DNA of 64,000 nt from Bradyrhizobium sp. 195 (GTDB lineage Bacteria; Pseudomonadota; Alphaproteobacteria; Rhizobiales; Xanthobacteraceae), in assembly GCF_023101665.1 (NCBI RefSeq), contig NZ_CP082161.1, positions 6,324,001 through 6,388,000 on the forward strand, in the 5' to 3' direction. The stretch's first letter is position 1. Every line of letters begins with the position of its first letter. The notes beneath the pieces were generated by a model. The model had not been told where the DNA came from. It was given only the letters and a program-made list of their open reading frames with translations, and made no database searches. Of the stretch, positions 56,739 to 64,000 are shown piece after piece. The position numbers and the translations under genes were made by a program.

Positions 56739-57401
56739 ATGAGTTTTCGCCAAGGTCTCGGTTCCCTCCTTAGACCGGAGGATTCGGTGTTGGTTCTGAT
56801 CGACCATCAGCCCTACCAGCTCGCCAACCTGAACAGCCATGATCCTCAGGCAGTAGTTAACAATACCACTGCACTAGCCAAGGCCGCCAAGGTCTTCGGC
56901 GTCCCAACGATCCTGACGAGCGTCATTGCGGGGCGGGGCGGACTGATCTTCAAGCATATCACCGACGTCTTCCCAGACCAGAAGGTGATCGACCGCACCT
57001 TCATCAATACTTGGGAAGACAAGGCCGTCGTAGATGCTGTGAAAGCGACCGGACGTAAGCAGCTGGTCATAGCCGGCCTCTGGACAGAAGTCTGCGTCGC
57101 GATGCCGGCGATCCAGGCCGCGGGCGAAGGCTGGGATGTGACAGTGATCACCGACGCATCAGGAGGCACCTCGGTTGAGGCCCACGAGGTCGCCATTCAG
57201 CGCATGATCGGGGCCGGCATCAACATGATGACCTGGTTGGCCCTCGCAGCCGAATGGCAGCGCGACTGGGCGCGTCTCAAGACGGCTGGTCCGCTGACGC
57301 AGGTCATGATCGATCACGTTGGCGGCAGCGGCGTCGCCTACCTGTGGGAGCAGCAGCTGCTGAACACACCAGTGCCCAACGAACAGTCGGCAGGCATCTG
57401 A
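56739..57401 (+). CDS. Isochorismatase-family cysteine hydrolase
   Basis: The 220-residue protein starts at ATG 56739 (MSFRQGLGSLLRPEDSVLVL), with AGGA upstream; the frame before it overlaps the divergent LysR gene. The catalytic set is visible: Asp in VLIDHQPYQ, Lys or Arg before FINTWED, and nucleophile Cys in LVIAGLWTEVCVAMPAIQA. Family members hydrolyse amides or vinyl ethers (nicotinamidase, ureidoacrylate or isochorismate types). The substrate is unknown. Confidence 0.9.
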   Translation: MSFRQGLGSLLRPEDSVLVLIDHQPYQLANLNSHDPQAVVNNTTALAKAAKVFGVPTILTSVIAGRGGLIFKHITDVFPDQKVIDRTFINTWEDKAVVDAVKATGRKQLVIAGLWTEVCVAMPAIQAAGEGWDVTVITDASGGTSVEAHEVAIQRMIGAGINMMTWLALAAEWQRDWARLKTAGPLTQVMIDHVGGSGVAYLWEQQLLNTPVPNEQSAGI

Positions 57402-57508
57402 TCGGAATGAAGGGGGGACCGGGATGCGCCCCGTGGCGCAACCCGCTCCCTGCCCCGCCGCAGAAAACGGCGGCCTAAAGGTGCAGCTCGCCGCCTAGGA
57501 GCGTGAAG

Positions 57509-58052
57509 ATGTCGATTGATGGCTTCCTCATCGGACAGGGGATCGACGTCACTCACCCAGAGTTTCGGGTGAGCCCCCGGCTTCAATCGCGGACCCAACT
57601 TTCGTTCGAGATCATGGAGGGTCCCTTCTCCCACGCCGAGACGTTCGCGATAGAAGTTGCTCCCCTTCGAGCAGACCTCTTCGCGGTGAGCTGGGCGGAA
57701 GACAGTGGCGGCACGGTCACGGACGTTCAGGATTACGATCGCGGACTGGGCCCCTCGCTCATCACGCTTCCTGCCGGGGGACTTCCTTAGGATGCGGGGT
57801 AAACTCGAGATCACTAAGGCGGCCGATCAGATCTTCGACGATCGTCCCGAACGCAGTAAAGCGCTGGTGCCGGCTGCATTGACGGCGCTGCTCCAGCGGC
57901 ACGACCCGTCTGCGGTCGAACAGCTCTACCCACCTGGCTGTGTCCAACACCATCCCGACGTCGCCCGGGGACGCAACGCGCTCTCATCTGTCGGCATCTC
58001 CATCTTCGATCCTCTGGAACGGAAGCGTCAGGCGCCACGAGACGCCGGCTAA
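57509..58052 (+). pseudogene. MoaF-like protein joined to an NTF2/SnoaL-like fragment, frameshifted
   Basis: ATG 57509, after GGAG, reads MSIDGFLIGQGIDVTHPE, then FEIMEGPFSHAETFAI and LFAVSWAEDSGGTVTDVQDY, which resemble MoaF-type lipocalin-like proteins. An extra G in a run of five (57776-57780) shifts the frame. The tail ITLPAG/DFLRMRGKLEI continues in the other frame and runs on into AALTALLQRHDPSAVEQLYP and GCVQHHPDVARGRNAL, an NTF2/SnoaL-like pattern that stops early. It looks like two damaged genes fused. Moderate confidence in the families. Confidence 0.5.
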
Positions 58053-58096
58053 GCCGAGCAGCCACCCGATCCCTCCTGCGCCTCGAAGGACCCAAA

Positions 58097-59128
58097 ATGG
58101 ATATCGGCATCGACAGCTTCGCCGCCATCCTCCCTGATCTCGCGACTGGCGCGCCGCCGTCCGCCACCGATCGAATGGCCGAGCTTCTCGACGAGGTCGA
58201 GGTCGCAGACAGGGTCGGTCTCGACGTTTTCGGAATTGGCGAGCACCATCGCGCGGAGTTCCTCGACTCCGCGCCGGCGATCATCCTCGCCGCCGCGGCC
58301 GCACGAACCAGGCGAATTCGTCTGACCAGCGCGGTGACGGTGCTGAGCGCGGCCGATCCCGTACGCGTGTTCCAGGAGTTCGCTACGCTTGACCTGATCT
58401 CAAAGGGCCGGGCCGAGCTCGTCGTCGGCCGCGGATCCTTCGGCGAGGCCTTCCCGCTCTTTGGCCTCGACACACGCGCCTATGACGACCTCTTCGCCGG
58501 GAAGCTCGACCTGTTCATGCATCTCGGCAAAACCAGCCACCCGCGCTGGCAGGGGCGCTTCCGGCCGGAGCTGATCGGTCAGGGCGTGTTCCCACGTCCG
58601 TACCAGGAACGGCTACCCGTCTGGAGCGGCGTGGGCGGCACGCCGCAGTCGTTCGCGCGCGCCGGCGTGCTCGGTCTGCCGCTGATGGTGGCGATTATCG
58701 GCGGAACCTTCGAGCGCTTCCGCCCCCTCGTCGACCTTTATTACGAAGCGGGCGCGCGGGCGGGGCATGATCGCGCCACACTCAAGGTGGGCGTCCACGC
58801 GATGGGATTCGTAGCCGAAACCAACGTGGCGGCCGGCGACGCCTTCTTCCCCGGCTGGGCCCACCTCACCGAGACCGTCGGGCGCGAGCGGGGCTGGGCA
58901 CCTCCGACGCGCGCGCACTTCGACGCCATGGCCGGCCCTGACGGCGCGTTCCTGGTAGGTGATCCGACGACAGTTGTGGCCAAGATCCAGAAGGCAAGTG
59001 CAGTCCTGGGCGGGCTCTCACGTATCACTTTTCAAATGAGCACCGCCTTGCAAGACTCCGCTGCGATGAGGCGCGCGATCGAGCTTCTTGGCAATGAAGT
59101 CGCTCCCGTCGCCAGGAGCATCGTTTGA
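58097..59128 (+). CDS. LLM-class flavin-dependent oxidoreductase
   Basis: The 343-residue protein has a bacterial luciferase-like TIM barrel: DRVGLDVFGIGEHHRAEFLDSAPAIILAAAAARTRRIRL near the N-terminus and GRAELVVGRGSFGEAFPLFG near residue 115. The C-terminus carries GPDGAFLVGDPTTVVAKIQ. It uses reduced FMN or F420-like flavin to oxidise a small molecule. AAGGA precedes the ATG. It lies in a run of genes with an isochorismatase, SDRs, a hydrolase and RidA. Confidence 0.92.
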   Translation: MDIGIDSFAAILPDLATGAPPSATDRMAELLDEVEVADRVGLDVFGIGEHHRAEFLDSAPAIILAAAAARTRRIRLTSAVTVLSAADPVRVFQEFATLDLISKGRAELVVGRGSFGEAFPLFGLDTRAYDDLFAGKLDLFMHLGKTSHPRWQGRFRPELIGQGVFPRPYQERLPVWSGVGGTPQSFARAGVLGLPLMVAIIGGTFERFRPLVDLYYEAGARAGHDRATLKVGVHAMGFVAETNVAAGDAFFPGWAHLTETVGRERGWAPPTRAHFDAMAGPDGAFLVGDPTTVVAKIQKASAVLGGLSRITFQMSTALQDSAAMRRAIELLGNEVAPVARSIV

Positions 59129-59149
59129 AAGCTGGCCAGGAGAGTAGTT

Positions 59150-59950
59150 ATGGCATCCCGCCCCCGACGTCGCTGGTGTTCGGTCGTGATCACGGGAGCC
59201 GGTACCGGTCTCGGTCGCGAGCTCGCGTTGAGCTACGCCGCCCGAGGCAGTGTCGTCTTCGGTACTGCAGGGTCTGCCGCTGAGGTGCAAGAGCTCAGAA
59301 CTGCATCGGGTGGGCGCGTCAGCCTCGCAGTGAGCGATGTCACCAAATTCACCAAAGGCAAAATTTGGGCGGAAGGCGTGTCGGAGGCGCTCGATGGGGC
59401 CGGACTCGACCTCCTGATCAACAATTCACATATCATCCCCCCAAGCCCGCTCGAAGCGGTCTCCATTGATACGGCACGGCATGCTCTTGAGGAGAACGTC
59501 CTTGGTGCGATGAGCGTTATTAATGCCTTTCTGCCGGCGCTTCGCCGAGCGCGCGGCCAGATCGTCCAAATCATCGACGCGAGTAGAAGTACCCCAATTA
59601 CCTTTTGTGGGCTTGCGGCAACATCTAACGCGGCGCTCGAGGCGCTCGTGTCCGCTTACCGGGCCGACCTCAAGCCGTTCGGCGTGCACGTCACGACGGT
59701 ATCGATGGGCCGCATCCAAGGCGGTGATGTATCGACGACTTCAGATGCTCTGATGAGCGCCGCCAAGAACATGGGCCCTGAGCAGCGCGAATTGTATGGT
59801 AGGCGGCTTGCAAAATATTCCAAGAGTAACGAAGAGCCGGGCGCTAACGCTTTGGATCCCTGTGAAGCTGCTGCGCGCGTGATCGGGATTCTCGACCAGG
59901 AACCCGTGCCAAGCCGGGTCGCCGTTGGGTCCGATGCGGAGGCAGCTTAG
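59150..59950 (+). CDS. Short-chain dehydrogenase family protein lacking the catalytic Tyr and Lys
   Basis: The 266-residue protein has the SDR cofactor motif VVITGAGTGLGREL and LINNSH in place of NNAG. At the active site the usual G-P-Y-A-A-S-K-A-A-L-E-A is G-L-A-A-T-S-N-A-A-L-E-A, so Tyr is Ala and Lys is Asn. The rest of the fold (DLKPFGVHVTTVSMG) is intact. It may bind NAD(P) without normal dehydrogenase activity, or be decaying. AGGAG precedes the ATG. Confidence 0.8.
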   Translation: MASRPRRRWCSVVITGAGTGLGRELALSYAARGSVVFGTAGSAAEVQELRTASGGRVSLAVSDVTKFTKGKIWAEGVSEALDGAGLDLLINNSHIIPPSPLEAVSIDTARHALEENVLGAMSVINAFLPALRRARGQIVQIIDASRSTPITFCGLAATSNAALEALVSAYRADLKPFGVHVTTVSMGRIQGGDVSTTSDALMSAAKNMGPEQRELYGRRLAKYSKSNEEPGANALDPCEAAARVIGILDQEPVPSRVAVGSDAEAA

Positions 59951-60389
59951 GGCAAGTCAGCATCTATCCGACGATCACCGGATGGAATGCCACTGGAGCC
60001 AATGGCACCAGCTAACTGAATCGGGGATCGCGGAAACACGGAGATGAACCCTTGGCCAATATCACCACGCAAGACGCGATGCACAACCTTTCACGTTCCA
60101 TCATGGCTGAGAGCTCAGCGCCGACGACTGAGACAACCAAATGCTGTTTTCCTGGAGAAGGGGTATCGAACCCGTTCTGCTGAAGCCAGCGCGGTATCGG
60201 GTCGTCGATCCCCCGCCGTCCTCAAGCGTCCGATCGCGGCGTTCCATTCCCTGCAACACAGTTCGGCACGTTTCGCCACTAATGAAGGCGAACGCCCCTC
60301 CCCAAGATATGCCGAGCATGTGATCCCATCGCCGCTTCGCGCTCTCCGGCTGGAGCGGCCGACTTCATGGATGGCAGAAGGAAAAGGAA
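59951..60389. other. 439-base gap, possibly holding a decayed TetR-type N-terminus
   Basis: On the plus strand about 60130-60200 reads NAVFLEKGYRTRSAEASAVS, which resembles the first helices of TetR repressors (LFLEKGYxxTSxxxIAxxAG) but with no good start and no continuing family pattern. No other gene, repeat or clear promoter was seen. Confidence 0.3.
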
Positions 60390-61130
60390 ATGATCGATCT
60401 GAGTGGAAAGCGAGCCCTCGTGGCCGGTGGATCGCGGGGAATCGGTGCCGCGATCGCGCTGGCGCTCGCTGAAAACGGCGCCGACGTCGCGTTCACCTAT
60501 CATAACTCCGCCGAGAAGGCCCAGGCAGTAGCTGCGTCGATCAAGGCGACCGAACGTCGTGCCGTCATCATCCAGGCCGACAGCGCCGATCCCGTGGCGA
60601 TCACGCGCGCCGTCGACGAGGCCGTGACCGAGCTTGGCGGCATCGACATCCTCATCAACAGCGCGGCAATCGGCTATTATGGGCCGCTCACGGAGCTGGA
60701 CCTCGGCGAGTACCAGAAGCTGATGGACGTGAACGTGCGCGCGCCGATGCTGTTCGCCAAGGCTGTCATCCCGCACCTTCGCGCAGGGGGCCGCATCGTC
60801 ACCATCGGCTCCGGTCTCGCCGAGCGCGTTCCTTTTCCGGGTGTGTCGGCCTACGCCACCTCGAAGGCGGCGCTGACCTCGTTCACCCGCGGCCTGTCGC
60901 GCGAGCTCGGGCCGAGCGGCATCACTGTCAACCTGGTGCAGCCCGGCTCGACCGACACCGATGCGAACCCCGCGGACGGCGACGCGGCCGACTTCCAGCG
61001 GGGCATGACGTCGCTCGGACGCTACGCTGAGCCGCGCGAGATCGCCAATGCGGTCGTTTTCCTTGCGAGCCCGGCCGCGAGCGTGATCACCGGCACGATC
61101 CTCAACGCCGATGCGGGCGCGCTCGCCTAG
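60390..61130 (+). CDS. SDR-family NAD(P)-dependent oxidoreductase
   Basis: The 246-residue enzyme has an intact classical SDR set: ALVAGGSRGIGAAIALAL, INSAAIGYYG, Ser in IVTIGSGLAERVPFPGVSAYATSKAAL with Tyr-x-x-x-Lys, and PGSTDTD. It resembles FabG-like oxidoreductases that reduce or oxidise small carbonyls with NADP(H). It follows the gap after the degenerate SDR and is followed by an alpha/beta hydrolase. Confidence 0.92.
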   Translation: MIDLSGKRALVAGGSRGIGAAIALALAENGADVAFTYHNSAEKAQAVAASIKATERRAVIIQADSADPVAITRAVDEAVTELGGIDILINSAAIGYYGPLTELDLGEYQKLMDVNVRAPMLFAKAVIPHLRAGGRIVTIGSGLAERVPFPGVSAYATSKAALTSFTRGLSRELGPSGITVNLVQPGSTDTDANPADGDAADFQRGMTSLGRYAEPREIANAVVFLASPAASVITGTILNADAGALA

Positions 61131-61205
61131 GCTTCGACACCGCGCCGGCGGGTCGGCCAAGTGCAGCTTGCCGGCACCATCGCTACAATCATAAAGGGCA
61201 GACAG

Positions 61206-62072
61206 ATGTCGAGCGTCCGCTATCGCACCCAACAGGTCGGGGCCGTCGAGGTCTTCTATCGGGAATCCGGCCCCGTCGACGCCCCGGCCCTGCTGTTACT
61301 CCATGGCTTCCCGACGGCAAGCCACATGTTCCGGGACTTGATTCCGCTGCTGGCGGACCGTTACCGCATCATCGCGCCGGACCTGCCCGGATTCGGCCAG
61401 ACGCGGGCGCCCGAGCGCGGTTCCTTTACCTACAGCTTCGACGCGTTGGCCGAGGTCATTGAGGAGTTCGTCGATGCGATCGGGCTTGACCGCTTCGCCC
61501 TCTACATCTTCGACTATGGAGCGCCGATCGGCCTGCGGCTCGCCACGAAGAACCCGGATCGCATCACCGCAATCATCTCCCAAAACGGCAACGCCTACGA
61601 GGAGGGCTTTAGTGACGAATGGGGCGCGTGGCAGGCCTACTGGCGCGAGCCCACTGAGGCAAATCGCAAGGCCTGTCGCGCGTCGCTGTCGCCTGAGACG
61701 ATCCGCAGCTGGCAATATGGGACAGGCGCGGATGCGGATCTGCTCGGTCCTGACGGATACGAGCTCGACATCGCGTACATGGCGCGTCCGGGTGCGGAGG
61801 ACATACAGCTCGATCTCATCCTGGACTATCGCAGCAACGTCGCGCTCTACCCGGCCTTTCAGGCCTACTTCCGCGAACACCGCCCGCCGCTCCTGGCAGC
61901 ATGGGGGCGTCACGATCCTGCGTTCGTTCCCGCAGGAGCGCTCGCCTATAGGCGGGACCTGCCGGATGCCGAGGTGCACCTGCTCGACGCGGGCCACTTT
62001 GCACTGGAGACGCACCATCGGGAGATAGCCGTCATCATCCGCAACTTTCTTCAACGCTCATTCGAAACGTGA
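61206..62072 (+). CDS. Alpha/beta hydrolase, epoxide hydrolase/dehalogenase type
   Basis: The 288-residue protein starts at ATG 61206 (MSSVRYRTQQVGAVEVFYRE), after AAAGG. It has the oxyanion HGFPTASHMF, an Asp nucleophile in the elbow (LYIFDYGAPIGLRLA instead of Ser), acid Asp in WGRHDPAFVPAGA and His in LLDAGHFALETH. An Asp nucleophile is typical of epoxide hydrolases, haloalkane and fluoroacetate dehalogenases. The substrate is unknown. Confidence 0.9.
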   Translation: MSSVRYRTQQVGAVEVFYRESGPVDAPALLLLHGFPTASHMFRDLIPLLADRYRIIAPDLPGFGQTRAPERGSFTYSFDALAEVIEEFVDAIGLDRFALYIFDYGAPIGLRLATKNPDRITAIISQNGNAYEEGFSDEWGAWQAYWREPTEANRKACRASLSPETIRSWQYGTGADADLLGPDGYELDIAYMARPGAEDIQLDLILDYRSNVALYPAFQAYFREHRPPLLAAWGRHDPAFVPAGALAYRRDLPDAEVHLLDAGHFALETHHREIAVIIRNFLQRSFET

Positions 62073-62104
62073 CGCGACCTGTCCACCTCACTTAGGAGAT
62101 ACCG

Positions 62105-62503
62105 ATGTCCACACGCGAGCCGATCTTCCCGGTCCAGCGCCACGCCCTCTATGACGAGCATCGCTACTCGGCGGCGATCAGGTCCGGCGACCTGCTGTTC
62201 GTGTCCGGGCAGGTTGGGAGTCGCGAAGACGGCTTGCCCGAACCGGTGTTCGAGAAACAGGTGCGGCGCGCCTTCGCTAATCTCAGGTCTGTTCTGGCCG
62301 CGGCCGGTTGCACGCTCGCTGACGTGGTCGACGTCACCACCTTCCACACCGATCCCGAAGCGCAGTTCGAAACCGTTATGAAGGTCCGATCTGACGAGAT
62401 CGGCGATCCGCCTTTCCCTAACTGGACGGCGGTAGGGGTGACCTGGCTGGCCGGCTTCGATTTTGAAATCAAGGCGATTGCCCGCATTCCAAGTCAACAT
62501 TGA
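62105..62503 (+). CDS. RidA (YjgF/YER057c/UK114) family protein
   Basis: The 132-residue protein has SAAIRSGDLLFVSGQVGSREDGL, the trimer-interface segment VFEKQVRRAFANLRSVLAAAGCTLADVVDVTTFHTD and a C-terminal IKAIARIP. RidA proteins hydrolyse reactive imines and enamines released by other enzymes. TAGGAGAT precedes the ATG. It is the last gene of the plus-strand SDR-hydrolase-RidA run. Confidence 0.92.
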   Translation: MSTREPIFPVQRHALYDEHRYSAAIRSGDLLFVSGQVGSREDGLPEPVFEKQVRRAFANLRSVLAAAGCTLADVVDVTTFHTDPEAQFETVMKVRSDEIGDPPFPNWTAVGVTWLAGFDFEIKAIARIPSQH

Positions 62504-62783
62504 GCGGCTGCCGGTTTCAAGCGATGGGCGAGCACCAATGTCCTAGAACCTGGCTGGCAGAACTGCCGGGGATCTAGATCGGCATGGCGGTGCAGGATGG
62601 CTCGCAGGTCCTGGTCGGTGACGAGCTTCGGAGCTGGCCTTTGAGAGCCAACTCGGCCTTGCAGCCCCCTCGCGGAGGTCAAGGTGGCTCTAACTAGTCC
62701 GGACGGCTCGAAGTCGGCCGGACGTAGCCTAGTCCCTTGAAGCAAATGAAATGACTTATCCCGGGCGGATCTTAACCTTGCTT

Positions 62784-63299
62784 TCAGACGCTGGTTTCCG
62801 ATCCGTCTGGATTTGCTTTGATGAGGTACTCGCCGCTTTCTCTAAAACTGCGGACGGTCGCGAAGGTATCTTCCATAAACTGCACGTATGACAGCTTGCC
62901 GTTCTCGCCGCGCGCCAGAACCGCGAAGGGTGATGTCACCGTTTTTCCCAAAATGTTTGATGTGTAAGTAAAGGAGCCAAAGATCGCTGCGCCGTTCTTA
63001 TTCTCAAAGCTGTCCTGAATTTGGAAGCCGTCGACCCTCCAGTAACGGCTGACGTCGATGAAGGTCTGAACCAATCCTTTGGTGCCTTCGTTGGTTCCGG
63101 CCCAAGGCATGATCTGCTTCAGTTCCGCGTGCTCATAGTTGAGCGATACATATATGAAGTCATCAGTCGTAAATTGTTTGACGAAATCCAGATCGGTAGG
63201 GTTCGACAAGATCGACCGCAGTACCGCCAAGGGCGATGCCGCCGATGCGGGTTCGGCTGTAGACGACTTCTGGGAAAGAGCGTGCGCACGGGTGGACAT
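62784..63299 (-). CDS. NTF2/SnoaL-like nuclear transport factor 2 family protein
   Basis: The 171-residue protein has a disordered start followed by an NTF2-like cone: AVLRSILSNPTDLDFVKQFTTDDFIYVSLNYEHAELKQIMPWAG and KGLVQTFIDVSRYWRVDGFQIQDSFENKNGAAIFGSFTYTS. Such proteins are small isomerases, hydrolases or ligand binders. A strong AAGGAGGA precedes the ATG. It is on the opposite strand to the RidA run; the partner is unknown. Confidence 0.85.
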   Translation of the reverse strand: MSTRAHALSQKSSTAEPASAASPLAVLRSILSNPTDLDFVKQFTTDDFIYVSLNYEHAELKQIMPWAGTNEGTKGLVQTFIDVSRYWRVDGFQIQDSFENKNGAAIFGSFTYTSNILGKTVTSPFAVLARGENGKLSYVQFMEDTFATVRSFRESGEYLIKANPDGSETSV

Positions 63300-63375
63300 T
63301 GTGGGTTCCTCCTTTTAGGTAATCTCGGAATAGAGGTGTAAGCGTAGGATGAGGCAGGCGCCCTCGACTACCGGG

Positions 63376-63813
63376 TCACAAGCCAGTTTTTGCTTCCAAC
63401 TCTGACTTTATTGAAGGAGAGCTCTCCAAAACGCGTTGAACGGGGCACTTGGAAGCAACATCGAACAGTCGTGAACGCTGCTCGTCGGTAAGCTGGGCAC
63501 CGCGAATGAAGATGGTTTTCTCGAACACATCCACGGGACTAAAAGCGCCGGCAGGCACTCTTTTCCCGTAATCGACCACCACCGACACGTGCTCTACCGG
63601 CCAGCGCTGTTGGCGGGCGTACCAACGCACTGTCATGGCCGTGCATTCTGCCAGTGCAGCCGAGAGAAATTCAAAAGGGCTTGGACCAAGTCCGCCACCG
63701 CCAGCATCCACGGGTTCGTCGCCGGTAAGCACGTGACTGCTCATTTCGATGCGAACAGCGAAAGTGCTTCTTCCGGTCTCTGAAGCTGTTACATGGGCGC
63801 GCGGCGCAGCCAT
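63376..63813 (-). CDS. OsmC-family peroxiredoxin-like protein
   Basis: The 145-residue protein starts at ATG 63813 (MAAPRAHVTASETGRSTFAV), the last of three tandem ATGs after GAGGAG. It has GGGGLGPSPFEFLSAALAECTAMTVRWYA with the peroxidatic Cys and a second Cys in FDVASKCPVQRVLE. OsmC-type proteins reduce organic hydroperoxides. The longer frame to 63933 has no support. Confidence 0.9.
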   Translation of the reverse strand: MAAPRAHVTASETGRSTFAVRIEMSSHVLTGDEPVDAGGGGLGPSPFEFLSAALAECTAMTVRWYARQQRWPVEHVSVVVDYGKRVPAGAFSPVDVFEKTIFIRGAQLTDEQRSRLFDVASKCPVQRVLESSPSIKSELEAKTGL

Positions 63814-63865
63814 CATCATCTCCTCATCCAATAGCGACAAAAGCCGATTTCGCGATACCTCGCCC

Positions 63866-64000
63866 TTAGGAGCTGGCCGAAGCAGGCGGCTCGGGTTGAC
63901 CCGGCAGTGGGATGAACTCCGCGTCGTCCGCATCCGGAAGCTTCATCCGTCCCGCTTTCCAATCTGAGGCCGCCTGAGCGAGCCGCTCCTTCGAAGATGA
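63866..64000 (-). CDS. C-terminal end of an unidentified protein
   Basis: The minus strand is open from the right edge to a TAA at 63868-63866 and reads SSSKERLAQAASDWKAGRMK then LPDADDAEFIPLPGQPEPPA ending SASS. The acidic and Pro-rich tail and the codon pattern look like real coding sequence. No family can be named from 44 residues. It lies 52 bases upstream of the OsmC gene in the same direction. Confidence 0.4.
   Translation of the reverse strand, partial: SSSKERLAQAASDWKAGRMKLPDADDAEFIPLPGQPEPPASASS

Noticed and set aside
62504..62783. The gap between the RidA and NTF2-like genes as a possible small gene or mobile-element end
   Set aside because: The open frame on the minus strand (62494-62745) has no family pattern and no terminal repeats were seen.

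Overview
The window looks like chromosomal DNA of a GC-rich rhizobial alphaproteobacterium, most like Bradyrhizobium. The reasons are the branched-chain-type (LIV) ABC transporters packed with acyl-CoA genes, the Rnk-like and OsmC-like proteins, and the PHA metabolism. The genus is an inference from family resemblance; no search was run.

Region 1 (about 1-17.4 kb) is an acyl-CoA catabolic region. A leftward operon runs livG-livF-livH-livM, iron-type alcohol dehydrogenase, hot-dog thioesterase, CoxG-like protein and enoyl-CoA hydratase, with its substrate-binding protein transcribed divergently. A second leftward block holds an acyl-CoA hydratase, an acyl-CoA ligase, another LIV-type binding protein, an acyl-CoA dehydrogenase and its phosphotransferase-like partner, plus a decayed acyl-CoA dehydrogenase. 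Two unusual regulators, each with two HxlR winged helices and two zinc-ribbon-like CxxC segments in one chain, sit next to these blocks. One lies beside a near-perfect 42-bp inverted repeat.

At 17.5-18.3 kb is the 3' half of a tRNA-Lys(CUU) gene with its terminator, cut in the anticodon loop, followed by decayed small genes. This is the usual footprint of integrase-mediated insertion at a tRNA. A Gfo/Idh/MocA oxidoreductase and a TIM-barrel isomerase follow.

Region 2 (about 21.3-44.5 kb) is the most striking part. Fifteen genes on the minus strand encode the homodimeric-type pyruvate dehydrogenase complex (aceE, aceF, lipoyl-lpdA), the C4-dicarboxylate carrier DctA, PhaA, PhaB, a thioesterase, a phasin, NADP-type malic enzyme, type II NADH dehydrogenase, a CioAB/CydAB quinol oxidase, a DctB/DctD-like two-component system and PHA synthase. 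Together they can take up malate, convert it to pyruvate and acetyl-CoA, store the carbon as PHB and burn surplus NADH through non-coupled or weakly coupled respiration. A -24/-12 (sigma-54) promoter match lies upstream of aceE and a weaker one upstream of phaC, which fits control by the DctD-like sigma-54 activator. A lipA gene on the other strand carries a frameshift.

Region 3 (44.7-55.1 kb) holds a frameshifted Gfo/Idh gene, type II dehydroquinase, a polar-amino-acid-type ABC transporter, two adjacent shikimate/quinate dehydrogenases, a CaiB-type CoA transferase, MaoC, VOC and ketopantoate-reductase-like genes and a divergent LysR regulator. It looks like an uptake and breakdown locus for a shikimate/quinate-type acid. 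Region 4 (55-64 kb) is accessory DNA: nested pseudogenes (rnk, hydrolase, MoaF/NTF2), a LysR-isochorismatase pair, an LLM flavin enzyme, two SDRs (one without its catalytic Tyr and Lys), an alpha/beta hydrolase, RidA, NTF2-like and OsmC proteins.
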